DNA from: Membranipora membranacea | Lineage: Eukaryota > Bryozoa > Gymnolaemata > Cheilostomatida > Membraniporidae | DNA length: 60,000 nt | Direction: 5' to 3' | NCBI GenBank assembly: GCA_914767715.1 | Contig: OU612074.1 | Span: 3,613,501 to 3,673,500, forward strand | Shown here: positions 40,301-48,900 of the stretch, in pieces | How positions within the stretch are numbered: the stretch's first letter is position 1 | How the letters are laid out: every line of letters begins with the position of its first letter | Notes under the pieces: model-generated | What the model was told of the DNA's origin: nothing | Databases searched by the model: none | What the model saw: the letters and a program-made list of their open reading frames with translations, nothing else | Position numbers and translations under genes: made by a program

Positions 40301-42652
40301 CATGTTAACATGAATGTTTTTGATTTGAGAAGCTCAAGTTTGAGACAACCTCCAAGGCCCGCTTCTCAAAAGAAACAGCCCTAAGCTAGAATCTCCAGCA
40401 AAACATAGACATTTGGTAATACAATCAATGATGATAGCACCATGGACATCAGCAAATACATAGAGGAGTCACATGTTAGCCTGCTCATGTCAAAATCCTC
40501 ACCCCAGGGTCTAAAAAGAAACCCTCAGTCACGATGGGAATTAAAGGATTTCATGTTTCTATGAATCCCCTGTCATGCCAAAGTTTAATGAGAATAAATT
40601 AGCCTTTCTCTGGATCCTGCGTTTAGAGTTCACCGATGAGCTTAGGCGGTGAAAAGCTGGAGCCAAATTATGCATCAACAGGAGTAGCCTACACATAATA
40701 TAATTTATTCTGCTTCCTCAAAATTTAAGACTACCGCTCCACCGTTCCATCAATCTGTCAACATTTGAAGTTTAAATGTTTTCTATAATTATATTTTTAG
40801 TAACATTATAAATTACGAGGTTGTTATGGGATTAATTCTCTGGAGATCCAGCGATGTGGGAGTTAAAGGTCTAACGTAAGTTTTAAAGTGCGCTTCACTT
40901 GGTATACTGGCATTGCATGACATCTTTGATCCAAGCCAACTTATACAGATTAGATGTGGGTGGCTTCGCTGACTCGGCAAAAACTTAGCAAGGGAGACAA
41001 TTATAGTGTCAATTTACATCATTCTATTTTTACAGATTCACATCTTGATTATCTTTTCCTGATATATATAATACTTATAGTACTTTTATTGTCATATATT
41101 TCCCGCTGTATTTCATTTCTGTTTGATATTCTAACACCAAATTTGGGATTACCAGATCTGGTGGTGTTATACGCGTACTCAGTGACCCTTTCTGTAGTGT
41201 GAGGACATCTAGCTTACACAAAGAGACAGGAAGAGCTTAAGTGTATAATAGTTTATATGTGACACCTTGTAGTTTTATTTCACACCTAGCTATAGGTAGA
41301 GTTATACCGGCCCCGGATAACTGGATCTCATCTGGTTAGCAAAAACTTCTTTCTTTGCAACATTATGTACGTAAATGACAGGACGCAATGGCCAGGCTTA
41401 GCTAAGTGCATGCGTTGTGTTGTGTAAATGTACTTGGTGGGATATTTATGACCGTGTTTCGCAACGCTATCTCTGATAGAGTGAAGACAACTCTAAAGCA
41501 GAACAATGGTTGACTAGCGCCATGAGGGGTGATGACAGAAGATGGACTAATGAAGGCTAGCTCCCCAATAAGCTGTTTTCTCAATTGCTTTGAATTTTAT
41601 ATGTAATACGGGGGAGGGTGTCTGGAACAATGAGAAACGTAGTAGAGGGAGTCGCCTGGTGGGAATAAGTGCCTACAGCAGTTATATCATATCGTCATAC
41701 AGCAAATCCCTGTGTTGTAGCGTCTGGAATCTTTACCGAAACTAAATACAGAATGTCGTTTTGCAATCTTGATCTTGCCTTCCGTGAAACAGATTGTCTG
41801 GAAATTCCCTTTGAACAAATCATGATATGAATACTGAAATGTTGGTATCCTAATAATACAGCGACTATGACAATGATTTGACCCCACATAGATACCATCA
41901 AATTTCAATGAAGTTATTAGTGAGTATTCTATTAACATCGAATTGAGCAGCTGTAACATGGCGCTGCTGGTATATATCACAGCTCTGGTGTGTTTCTGAT
42001 CTGTTTGTTTTATAAAGATACTAAAAATAGTGTGGTTATAATCTGTGCTAACTTGTGATGACAAACACAAACAGAAATTTTCGAAAATTCTGAGGACAAT
42101 AATTTCCTGTCAATGTCTAAATTATGCCATCTGATTTTCTGTAAGTGATGATCTTCATTGAAATGCAAATACATCATGGTGATATTACTGACACCCATGT
42201 CGGTTATTCATGTGTTGCTTAAACTACGGGAATACATTGCAGGGAAATGTGAAGCTGATATGGTGAATTAGGAGACATAGAGTGTAGCTAGGTGTCCTAA
42301 TATGAAGTAATTCCTGTTTGCTTATCAGAAGTGATAGCCCTCCATATCAATTTGGCAGCTGGCACAATGTGGCATTTCCCAACCAGACTACAATATATAG
42401 CCAACATGGATTGCAACAATTACCAGGTGTCTCATTAATCCTAAAATGGTATTTCTTTTTGTTTGTGACATCATTATGCAACACCTTCTTTTGTAAATTT
42501 ATCAAAATGATACTGTGATCAAGATGACATGACATATAGCCTAGTCACTGTGATAACGTAATCCTTCTTTTCCTTATCTTATCACTATTTAGAGGAAATA
42601 AGCGTCAAGTACTCACTTCTATAAGTTGTCCTTTACTGCATGAACAGCTCAT
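6448..42652 (-). CDS. DUSP8/16: DUSP8/DUSP16-type dual-specificity MAP-kinase phosphatase
   Basis: Eleven coding exons (minus): 42652-42617, 38260-38182, 34213-34020, 31163-31053, 22615-22441, 11890-11703, 10948-10801, 10341-10218, 8237-8110, 7920-7721, 7365-6448. All phases agree; 766 residues. Residues about 80-200 are the rhodanese/CH2 domain with the kinase-interaction motif KRR (133-135, 'IVKRRLQ'). The catalytic domain follows at about 235-385, with general acid Asp293 (VNDNY) and loop HCLAGVSRS (Cys324, Arg330), so it should be active. The tail is rich in Ser/Thr-Pro and ends 'HGSLEVIKVL', resembling the C-terminus of vertebrate DUSP8/16. That family dephosphorylates JNK and p38. The first two exons (residues 1-38) are the least certain; alternative starts exist in exons 2 and 3. 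Known relatives have similar length (DUSP8 and DUSP16 about 625-665). Confidence 0.93.
7366..7720 (-). other. DUSP8/16 intron 10
   Basis: 355-bp phase-0 intron, donor gtaatt, acceptor tttttag. No further structure is seen. Confidence 0.85.
7721..7920 (-). CDS. DUSP8/16: DUSP8/16 exon 10: linker with SISLD motif
   Basis: Encodes about 67 residues. 'RMPKSISLDPA' resembles the 'RSFSLD' motif in the tails of DUSP8 and DUSP16. It also carries SPTAALAKLRF, repeated in the next exon. Phase 1 in, phase 0 out. Confidence 0.9.
8110..8237 (-). CDS. DUSP8/16: DUSP8/16 exon 9: end of the catalytic domain
   Basis: Encodes 'YVKEKRITISPNFNFLGQLL', the strongly conserved C-terminal helix region of the MAP-kinase-phosphatase catalytic domain, then a basic linker. 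Donor gtgagt, acceptor gatttgcag. Confidence 0.95.
8327..8386 (-). other. Candidate cassette (poison) exon in the phosphatase gene
   Basis: 60 bp with acceptor ctgtgcag and donor gtaaaa on the minus strand, phase 2 at both ends, so it fits between exons 8 and 9. It adds 19 open codons but the joining codon becomes TGA. Inclusion would stop translation just after the catalytic loop. The donor is weak. Confidence 0.3.
9061..9160. repeat. 22-23-bp minisatellite, about 4.5 copies
   Basis: Imperfect tandem copies of a unit like ctgaactggcaggtaaaag, alternating 22 and 23 bp, in the intron between phosphatase exons 8 and 9. No function is evident. Confidence 0.85.
10218..10341 (-). CDS. DUSP8/16: DUSP8/16 exon 8: active-site exon
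   Basis: Encodes the signature loop VHCLAGVSRSP (nucleophile Cys324, Arg330) and the AYIM helix. It matches the HCxxGxxRS/T signature with no missing key residue. Phase 1 in, phase 2 out. Confidence 0.96.
10342..10800 (-). other. DUSP8/16 intron 7 with a 7-bp repeat at its donor
   Basis: 459-bp phase-1 intron. Four exact copies of caggcac (10764-10791, + strand) lie 9 nt inside the 5' splice site. Nothing else is seen. Confidence 0.8.
10764..10791. repeat. Heptanucleotide tandem repeat (caggcac)x4
   Basis: Exact tandem array next to the exon 7 donor. On the transcript strand it reads (gtgcctg)n, directly downstream of the 5' splice site. Confidence 0.9.
10801..10948 (-). CDS. DUSP8/16: DUSP8/16 exon 7: general-acid segment
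   Basis: Encodes GVTYVLNVSNTCPKP and RIPVNDNYSEKLLP. The Asp in 'VND' (residue 293) is the expected general acid of the DUSP catalytic domain. Phase 0 in, phase 1 out. Confidence 0.95.
10949..11702 (-). other. DUSP8/16 intron 6
   Basis: 754-bp phase-0 intron. Only AT-rich sequence with no further structure is seen. Confidence 0.8.
11703..11890 (-). CDS. DUSP8/16: DUSP8/16 exon 6: start of the catalytic domain
   Basis: Encodes the end of the rhodanese domain (GGFLEF), a Gln/Ala linker and then 'LSQPCMPVTNIGPTKILPYL', the classic entry into the DUSP8/16 catalytic domain. Its acceptor is phase 1, so it can also receive the alternative first exon at 15188-15449. Confidence 0.95.
15188..15449 (-). 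CDS. DUSP8/16: Candidate alternative first exon of the phosphatase
   Basis: An ATG at 15449 opens an 87-codon frame on the minus strand, ending at a consensus donor (gtaagt) in phase 1. The next downstream exon of the phosphatase (11890) needs exactly phase 1. The product would be an 87-residue Ser/Thr/Asn-rich N-terminus followed by 'CGFLEFQQ...' and the whole catalytic domain, without rhodanese domain or KIM. Residues 20-28 (RRVGFNLPL) fit the MAPK D-docking consensus, two basic residues then hydrophobic-x-hydrophobic, and could replace the lost KIM. The 5' side carries a CAA-repeat leader. It could still be a chance open frame; transcript data would decide. Confidence 0.55.
22238..22308. 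repeat. Short inverted repeat in intron 5
   Basis: Arms 22238-22256 (agggcctggatggagaccc) and 22291-22308 are complementary with a two-base indel and one end mismatch, separated by about 34 nt. It could form a hairpin; no function is evident. Confidence 0.6.
22441..22615 (-). CDS. DUSP8/16: DUSP8/16 exon 5: rhodanese domain, second half
   Basis: Encodes 'LKIQDYL...TIIVYDSSTTDA... VSILGNKCSQTFQRVRVLYG'. The 'VVYDQSS/T' core and the final strand before 'GGF' are typical of MKP rhodanese-like domains. Phase 0 in, phase 1 out. Confidence 0.94.
22616..31052 (-). other. DUSP8/16 intron 4
   Basis: 8.4-kb phase-0 intron. It contains a 23-bp tandem duplication (25281-25326) and C-runs near 26030 and 31019. 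Several short open frames exist but none has splice-linked partners or a recognisable domain. I see no gene in it. Confidence 0.75.
25281..25326. repeat. 23-bp tandem duplication
   Basis: Two copies of a unit starting ttagatgggcaggatactca, head to tail. Intronic, no evident role. Confidence 0.9.
31053..31163 (-). CDS. DUSP8/16: DUSP8/16 exon 4: kinase-interaction motif
   Basis: 37 codons, phase 0 at both ends. It starts VLLIDCRSFIEFN, the rhodanese strand and loop, and ends IVKRRLQTNK. The KRR motif is the MAPK-docking KIM seen at this place in DUSP8 (VKRRLQ) and DUSP16 (MKRRLQ). Skipping the exon would keep the frame but remove docking. Confidence 0.95.
31164..34019 (-). other. DUSP8/16 intron 3
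   Basis: 2.9-kb phase-0 intron. It contains a short (caat)n tract near 32131. No gene or mobile element is recognised. Confidence 0.75.
34020..34213 (-). CDS. DUSP8/16: DUSP8/16 exon 3: Pro-rich leader and start of rhodanese fold
   Basis: Encodes a basic patch (TRKRKID), a Thr/Pro repeat (TTPPPDEVTTPPPPTG) and the first rhodanese helix (ADVVDSHELADLIRNHC). An internal Met (MTDTEV) is an alternative start. The Pro-rich spacer is not a feature I know from vertebrate homologues. Donor gtaaga, acceptor tttacacag. Confidence 0.88.
34214..38181 (-). other. DUSP8/16 intron 2
   Basis: 4.0-kb phase-1 intron with a 23-bp minisatellite (35161-35213). No nested gene is supported; short open frames lack any domain. 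Confidence 0.65.
35161..35213. repeat. 23-bp minisatellite, about 2.3 copies
   Basis: Unit cacccagaagatgacaccta plus three bases, two full copies and the start of a third, diverging at the unit ends. Intronic. Confidence 0.9.
38182..38260 (-). CDS. DUSP8/16: Probable DUSP8/16 exon 2
   Basis: 79 bp between an acceptor (ttctgaactag) and a donor (gtaag). In the frame needed by exon 3 it is open over its whole length and ends DQQKDMFCG, with Met codons at MLVDQQ and MFCG. The phases (0 in, 1 out) match both neighbours. The N-terminus is not conserved in this family, so homology cannot confirm it; a start at one of these Met codons is the main alternative. Confidence 0.6.
38261..42616 (-). other. 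Probable DUSP8/16 intron 1
   Basis: 4.4 kb if exon 1 is right. The longest open frame here is a 127-codon minus-strand frame at 41687-42070 with no domain, splice partner or compositional support, and I do not call it. No repeat family is recognised. Confidence 0.55.
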
Positions 42653-42688
42653 TCATCTGCATCATGTCTATTTTCATTCTCTAGTCCG
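42617..42688 (-). other. DUSP8/16: Candidate 5' exon of the phosphatase with overlapping uORF
   Basis: 72 bp framed by a strong acceptor (ttttatttccag) and a consensus donor (gtgagt). An ATG at 42652 (MSCSCSKGQLIE) stays open in phase 0 to the donor and would read into exon 2. An upstream ATG at 42677 opens a 14-codon uORF that overlaps it and stops at 42633. Because it has an acceptor, a further untranslated exon should lie upstream. Confidence 0.5.
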
Positions 42689-42886
42689 CTGGAAATAAAA
42701 TAAAACATTTAAAATAATGATTAATTTTTAGGAGTCAATGAGAGCAAGGAGTTGGAGGGACTCCTTGATCAGAGTTATCATATCACAGCACTAAGTTTTC
42801 AATGAGGGGACAACTTTTAAAGTGCTGGTCTTTTCAACATTATTGCAACTGAATTAGACATTAGATACCAATACACTGCAGGTATC

Positions 42887-42912
42887 TATATATATATATA
42901 TATATATATATA
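42887..42912. repeat. (TA)13 microsatellite
   Basis: Uninterrupted TA dinucleotides about 200 bp upstream of the candidate 5' phosphatase exon. Confidence 0.95.
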
Positions 42913-44594
42913 TTGCAATTGTACGTTGAAACGCTTCACGGCTATAACCACAGGATAAAATGGATAACATTTATAACAATAAAACATTGGCCTGATAATT
43001 GTAACATTATGCTCTAAAATGGTTTAGCTGACATTTGGATGGCATTAATTGTGAAATTAAAACGTACTGGTTGTAAGTTATTATTAAACCAATGATGTGG
43101 GCCATCTGGGCTCACTACATTGAGTGAACTTTCAGTTGAAGATCGTTCAGTACATCTTAGTAGAAAAGTTCAGATCACTTTTTTCAAATTAAAATTTGTT
43201 CTCGCCATTGCTCAACTTTTTATATTCCCCTGAATTGAGGTTTGTAATGAGATTACTATCAATCTATGAACTGCATATTATACAATATATGTTGTGAGAC
43301 CAATCACTAATAAATTTGCAGAAGCCATGGAGCCATTGTAAGCATTTAATGAACCTTTCTGTCCAAATTAAGATTATCATGAGCAGCAAGGAATGAATCA
43401 GATCTTGGTCTAATATTAATAAACGCCACGGAGCACACAAAGAAGCCATCAAGTGACATCTTCACATGGAAGTCTTAGTTCTGGCAGACAGTGATGTGGG
43501 TTTTCAATGTGGCTTGCCTAATGGGTAGCCCTCTATCGAGACTGTACCTCCGATGTACAGACATAAGAAATGCTTAGATAGCCGTTTGTAAAATGGAGTT
43601 GAGGTTGCAATGTGAATGTTGTCCGCTGCATTGATATTATCGGCTCAGAAGATATCACTATAATATGTCTTTCGTTTGATCTAATATCCATTCACAACTG
43701 TAAACCCTGTGTCCTTTCGCATGCTGTGTAGGTTTAGTGAGAGATTTCAGTAAACTTGTGCCTATCATATTCTTTCGAGTCTTCTGGTTCCAAGACCTAT
43801 ATTGGCAGGTTCTCTGTGCACATATACTAATTGGTGAATCAAAGAGCTGTATCTCTATTTCATATCCTTGGGTGGCTGTCAATACCTGGCAAGTCACCAG
43901 TCATCCAGGTCTGTGAGCAGCTTAGGGTGAGTTGGTATTGTCACTTGAAATGTCTGAATAAGACAAAGTGTTGAATGTGCCTTCTGTTTACTGTCTTGAC
44001 GTAGTCCTTCCAACTGTCATTGCAACTGATACTATACTTTTCACAATGCAGGCAACCTACCGTGGATTCACGCTCTTTATACAACCAGTAATGCTTGAGG
44101 TCCTATTGAATACTTAGTCAGCTAATTAACATGGGACCACATATCCCCATCAATGTTGCACTAACCTGCATATGAAGCTCCAATCTATAAACCAGCCTAG
44201 ACTGTCTTGAGAAGCCTTGTTCAATAGGTGGGGGAACAAAGCTTGTCAAACCTTGCGAGCAAGCTATCCACAAGCGTCAGCGTCCTCCCTTAAACCGGGT
44301 TTTCGAGGGGTTTCCATGTCATGGATTACTTTTCCCCACCAACCGAACAAAGCTTGTCATGACAGGTTAATACCAGCCTATCCAATATAATCTCAAAATA
44401 ACCTACTCTTTGCCATGTATTTTGAAAAGGAGGGGGAGGAGATTAAAGGGGATTGTAGGCCATACATGCATGGCACAACATGAACAGCTAGAGATACAAG
44501 TCAGCAGACTTTGTCCAAGCCCCAAGCTATGCCTTCCACTATCAAGAACACTTATGGATGTAGTTAAGCAAAAGTATAGTAAGTATAGTAATTA

Positions 44595-45556
44595 GGGGAA
44601 GGCGGGGCACGTTGAGCCATGGGGCACGTTAATCCACCCCACTTTTTTCAAATACCATTTTATGTTTTAAGTTTTCCCCTCCATCAGAGGTCATGTGGCT
44701 AAAGGCACCCTTTTTGAGCACACAAAGAAAATGATAGCTACTAAGGGAAGATAATTATTTAGTTTTTCATCGTTTTTAGCGTAAAAAGTAAATAATGCGC
44801 ATACCGACGGAAATGTCATCTATTCCGAACAAGGCGTGACCGAGAAGTTGCAACTTTTATTATGTGATAACATCATATTTGGTCTCAATTTCACATAATC
44901 TAAACTTATCTCTGATGGAGAGATTTTGTTTAACTCGAGTTGAATGTGAAATACAGGCTGATGAAAGCGGTTATATGATGAAAGTGTATATGAAGTTTAT
45001 ATTTTAAACTGTTCGACAACACTTACACAAACAAAAACGAAAACATTGGAATTGATGTTTCTCTAATGAAATTAGCAATTACTCTGCGTTCACTTTTCCC
45101 TTTACTTATCATCAAGTTTGCGGTGTGCAAGTCTTCCTCTACTGCAAATGTTTCAGATATTTATTTTGTGTTGCGAATCATATTTTATAGTTCAATTGAG
45201 TAAAAAAATGCGCTGTTGCAATGAATTTGGTTGCTTTTCTTTATTTCTTATGGTTGCAGTGGATCAAAAAGTTATTACCAGCAAAGAGATGACCATAACA
45301 GAGTGGCTCAACGTGCCCCATACAAAATGCGGACCCGGCTCAACGTGCCCCGTGCTTGGGGCACTTTGAGCCGCTTCCCAAATTTTTTTGAAACAGCAAT
45401 ATTTCATTTTCTTGCTGCAATAGGTTTCTGACCTTGCTCAAGTTGATGGAAGACATGAAGACCAATTTCAGTGCCAAGTTTTGTTAATCTAACACAATTC
45501 AACTGCATGTTACAATCAAATATTCAAAAACTGGCTCAACGTACCCCGCCTTCCCC
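44595..45556. mobile_element. Non-autonomous DNA transposon (MITE-like) with 25-bp TIRs
   Basis: Terminal inverted repeats 44595-44619 and 45532-45556 match at 24 of 25 positions (start ggggaaggcggggcacgttg) and are flanked by TA on both sides, suggesting a TA target duplication. The 962-bp interior has no transposase; its open frames are short and partly translate the repeats. The 15-mer ggggcacgttgagcc recurs inside in both orientations: exact or nearly so at 44604, 45305, 45337, 45358 and 45533, plus a partial copy at 44621. Such subterminal copies are usual for transposase binding sites. I do not assign a superfamily. Confidence 0.8.
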
Positions 45557-45942
45557 TATGACAATTATGGATTGATAAGTATCATGTGCTCCTAGGGCTT
45601 ACAAGTCCGCATTATTTGAACATGTTCAGAATCAATAACTGAACAGGTTTACCAAGCCTTAGTGCTTGATTATGGAAGCAAAATTTGGGAGCTATACTTT
45701 CAATACTATAGTAGCACCTAGAGCATACCTCTCACACATACATATCACATCAGACAGGTCACAGTATGGCCTAGTCATGAGCCCATGGAACTTCCATGCC
45801 TTTACTTGGGAAAGTAAAGGCATGTAAGTCTCAGGGCCTCATGGGTCTACTCTAGTTAACAAAACACTGACTAACCTAAAGGAAAAAGAGAAATTCACTA
45901 TGGCAGGCTAGACTGGCATGACAGAGAATACCCGATGATCCC

Positions 45943-48900
45943 ATGATACCGACGCGGAACGAAATACGGAGTAGACGATTATGCCATATCTCTAGGACCT
46001 TCAGAAGAAGTTGGAGATTACACTACAAGTAACAAGTAGCAAGTAAGTATTTTTCTCAAATTGTGTCTTACCCTGTTTGATGGTTGATTCTGAACATACA
46101 TAGGCATACCACAGGCTTGAAAGCCTAATTAGCCCCTGGCTAGGATAGTATGTATTAGTAAAAACAGTTAGCTAGTAGTAAAGAAGTAGAGGGTAAGACT
46201 AAGACAATTGATAGTAAGTAGTAGTAGTTAGTTGGAAACTAACTAAAGAAGAGCATTATTATCATTATTTGTTCCATAACAATAAATCAGTTCAAAAACA
46301 TGCTCAGCAATACTAGATGCATGCCTGATTTGGATCCCTTCTCCTCCTCTCCTGAAAACGTTGTTATAAAACTATTCTCTTCTGCTTTACCTTAGTTAGT
46401 ATTGTTGAGTCAGGGAGTTGAGTTCAGTGAAACCTGAGATATTGCAGCAAAACTTTGTTACTAAACTTGGCGCGATTTCTGATTGGACAGTTGACCGGAA
46501 ACATATGCTGATGATTCAAGTATTTCACTTTGTTAAGAAAAAAAGTCTGTTTCCCCATGTTTGCAAAGTTTTTCTTTCCTTTGCTTATTCAAATCACAAT
46601 TGCCTTCAAAATATATGATGATATCTAGATGTAGGTTTCTACGTGCTGTTGGACAAAGATTACTACCAAATGCATCCAAACAACAAATAATTCAATCATT
46701 TTCTAAACTCAGGTGAGAAGGATTGGAGCAAGCAATCACTGATTTGAATCATCAGTTTCAACAAGTCAATTATTACAATCAATCAATCAATGATACAATA
46801 ATTAAATCAGGGAGGATGAATAAACAAATAGAATGTTTGATGTTTTCTAGGGACATTCCATTGACAATTATATTGTTGATAAGAAGCCCATTATCATGAT
46901 TGATAAGGAACCACAATAGTTAGTATTACACTTTTCAAACATGCCACCCAGTCCCGGTACTGCAAGAAACCGTGTAACGGGGACTATAATAATCATATAA
47001 ACCAACACATATGAAATACGTAAGAGCAGGGTGATTCAAAACCTCTTTATCGGTTCATAGCAAGTAAAAAGGGCAGCTCAAATACTGTACGCCAACTAGA
47101 CAACATCCCACCTAACAACAATGCTGCTATAGCTGAATCTTTTGCGGACTCACTTTGCCTCTGTGTTTTCTAATGATGATGGTAATATCCCTCCCTGCAA
47201 CCCCCTCAAACTAATCTCATCTCATATACAGTTCGATCCTCAGGGGTCCTAACACAGCTCACCAAACTCGATCCACGAAAAGGTGCTGGCCCGGATGAGC
47301 TTTCCCCTGCACTTCTAAAATATCTAGCACAGTATATATATGAGCCCCTGACAAAGGTTTTTCAGTACTTTTACGATACTTCCCAGACACCGCAAGACTG
47401 GAAAACAGCCAACATAGTACCGAACTTCAAGAAAGGAAATCGTACAGGCCCGTTGAATTACAGGCCAATATCACTCACTTCTATAATATCGAAAATCTTT
47501 GAGCATAACGTATCACACAATATTAACTGTTTCCTAGACTCAAATGACCTGTTTTACCGACATCAACATGGTTTCAGGACAAATCATGGCTGCGATACTC
47601 AGTTGTTGAATACCGTGAGTGAATTTATAGATTACTTTGACGAAATGATACCGGTTGATCTCGATGTCTTGGACCAAAAACTACTGGTTAAACTGCTGAA
47701 TATCGGAATAACTGATAAAACTGCCAAATGGATTTTTTCATGGCTTCAGAGCCGCCTTCTCTCAGTTTGTGTCAATAATGTCAAATTGGCCACTAGACAT
47801 ATGACCTCAGGAGTGCCCCAAGGCAGTGTATTAGGACCACTGTTATTTAATGTGTACATAAATGACATGCACTCTGCGGTAGCCAACAGCATGCTCAAAC
47901 TATATGCAGATCATTCCTTGTTGTACAAACCAATTACAACACCTGCTGATTCTAGTTTATTTCAGAATGACCTAGACCATCTTATAACTTGGGCAGACAG
48001 TTCTCAGATGAAGTTCAATATAAATAAATGTGAGCATATTATGACAATTCAACGCTCCACTATAAATCCTCTAGTGTCACAATACAGTATGAATAATGAC
48101 CCCTTACAATGTGTTGACAAAGTACTATACCTTGGTGTCACGATTGACAATAAACTGTCATTCGATCAGCATCTAATAAACATTTGCTCAAAAGCTAATA
48201 AATCATTATACATGCTGATGCGCTGTCTAAAAAAGGCTCAAAGTAACACCAGAGCCATAGCTTATAAAACAGTCTGTCGCCCTATACTAGAATTTGCGAC
48301 CCACACATGGTCTCCATTTAAATTGAAAAACATCAATATCATAGAAGGTATAAATAGAAAGGACTTCAGGTGGACACACTGAAAGAGAAAACGAGACCAT
48401 AGCACTGAGCTCATGAAACAATTTAATTGGGACACCCTTGCACAAAGACGTGTTAATGCAGACCAAAAAATGTACTTTCGTTTGCTTTCTGGTAGTGCCG
48501 CTATAGACCAAGATCGGTTCTCCCTTTATTTTGCCGAGTCTCACAATACCAGACATGGTGCTATTAAAGGCAATATCAACACCAAAACTGCCAAACATTC
48601 ATATAAATATCGCATTCATAAACTTTTCTAATGATTCTAGCTGCTTTGCCTAACTGATTATAAGCACCTATCACTGACTCTGCTTCATAACATCTGAAGC
48701 TCTGCTGTGTATATTTTTTTTTTCTTGGCAGTAGCTAGCTATTGAGCTCTGAATCGAAGCATAATTAACTATGTTCTCATCTCGTAGACAAACTGTTGTT
48801 TTTTCCTTACTAGGCCTACTGATAATGTAAAAAATTGTTCATACACGACTGCAACTTGATAAAGGAGCCGAAGCGCTCCGAGTGAGATTAATTAGATGAG

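Larger units (their letters stand above)
42689..45942. other. Spacer between divergent DUSP8/16 and MRPL47 genes
   Basis: About 3.25 kb. It holds a (TA)13 tract and a TIR transposable element (44595-45556). The promoters of both genes are expected at its two ends, but I see no convincing TATA box or other core element. Confidence 0.6.

Noticed and set aside
41687-42070. 127-codon minus-strand open frame, among the longest in the window
   Set aside because: Composition looks random, an overlapping frame is also open, and it lacks domain and splice linkage. Chance is the simplest explanation in AT-rich DNA of this size.
45118-45431. Open frames inside the TIR element as a transposase
   Set aside because: Too short, and the C-terminal parts translate the terminal-type repeats themselves.
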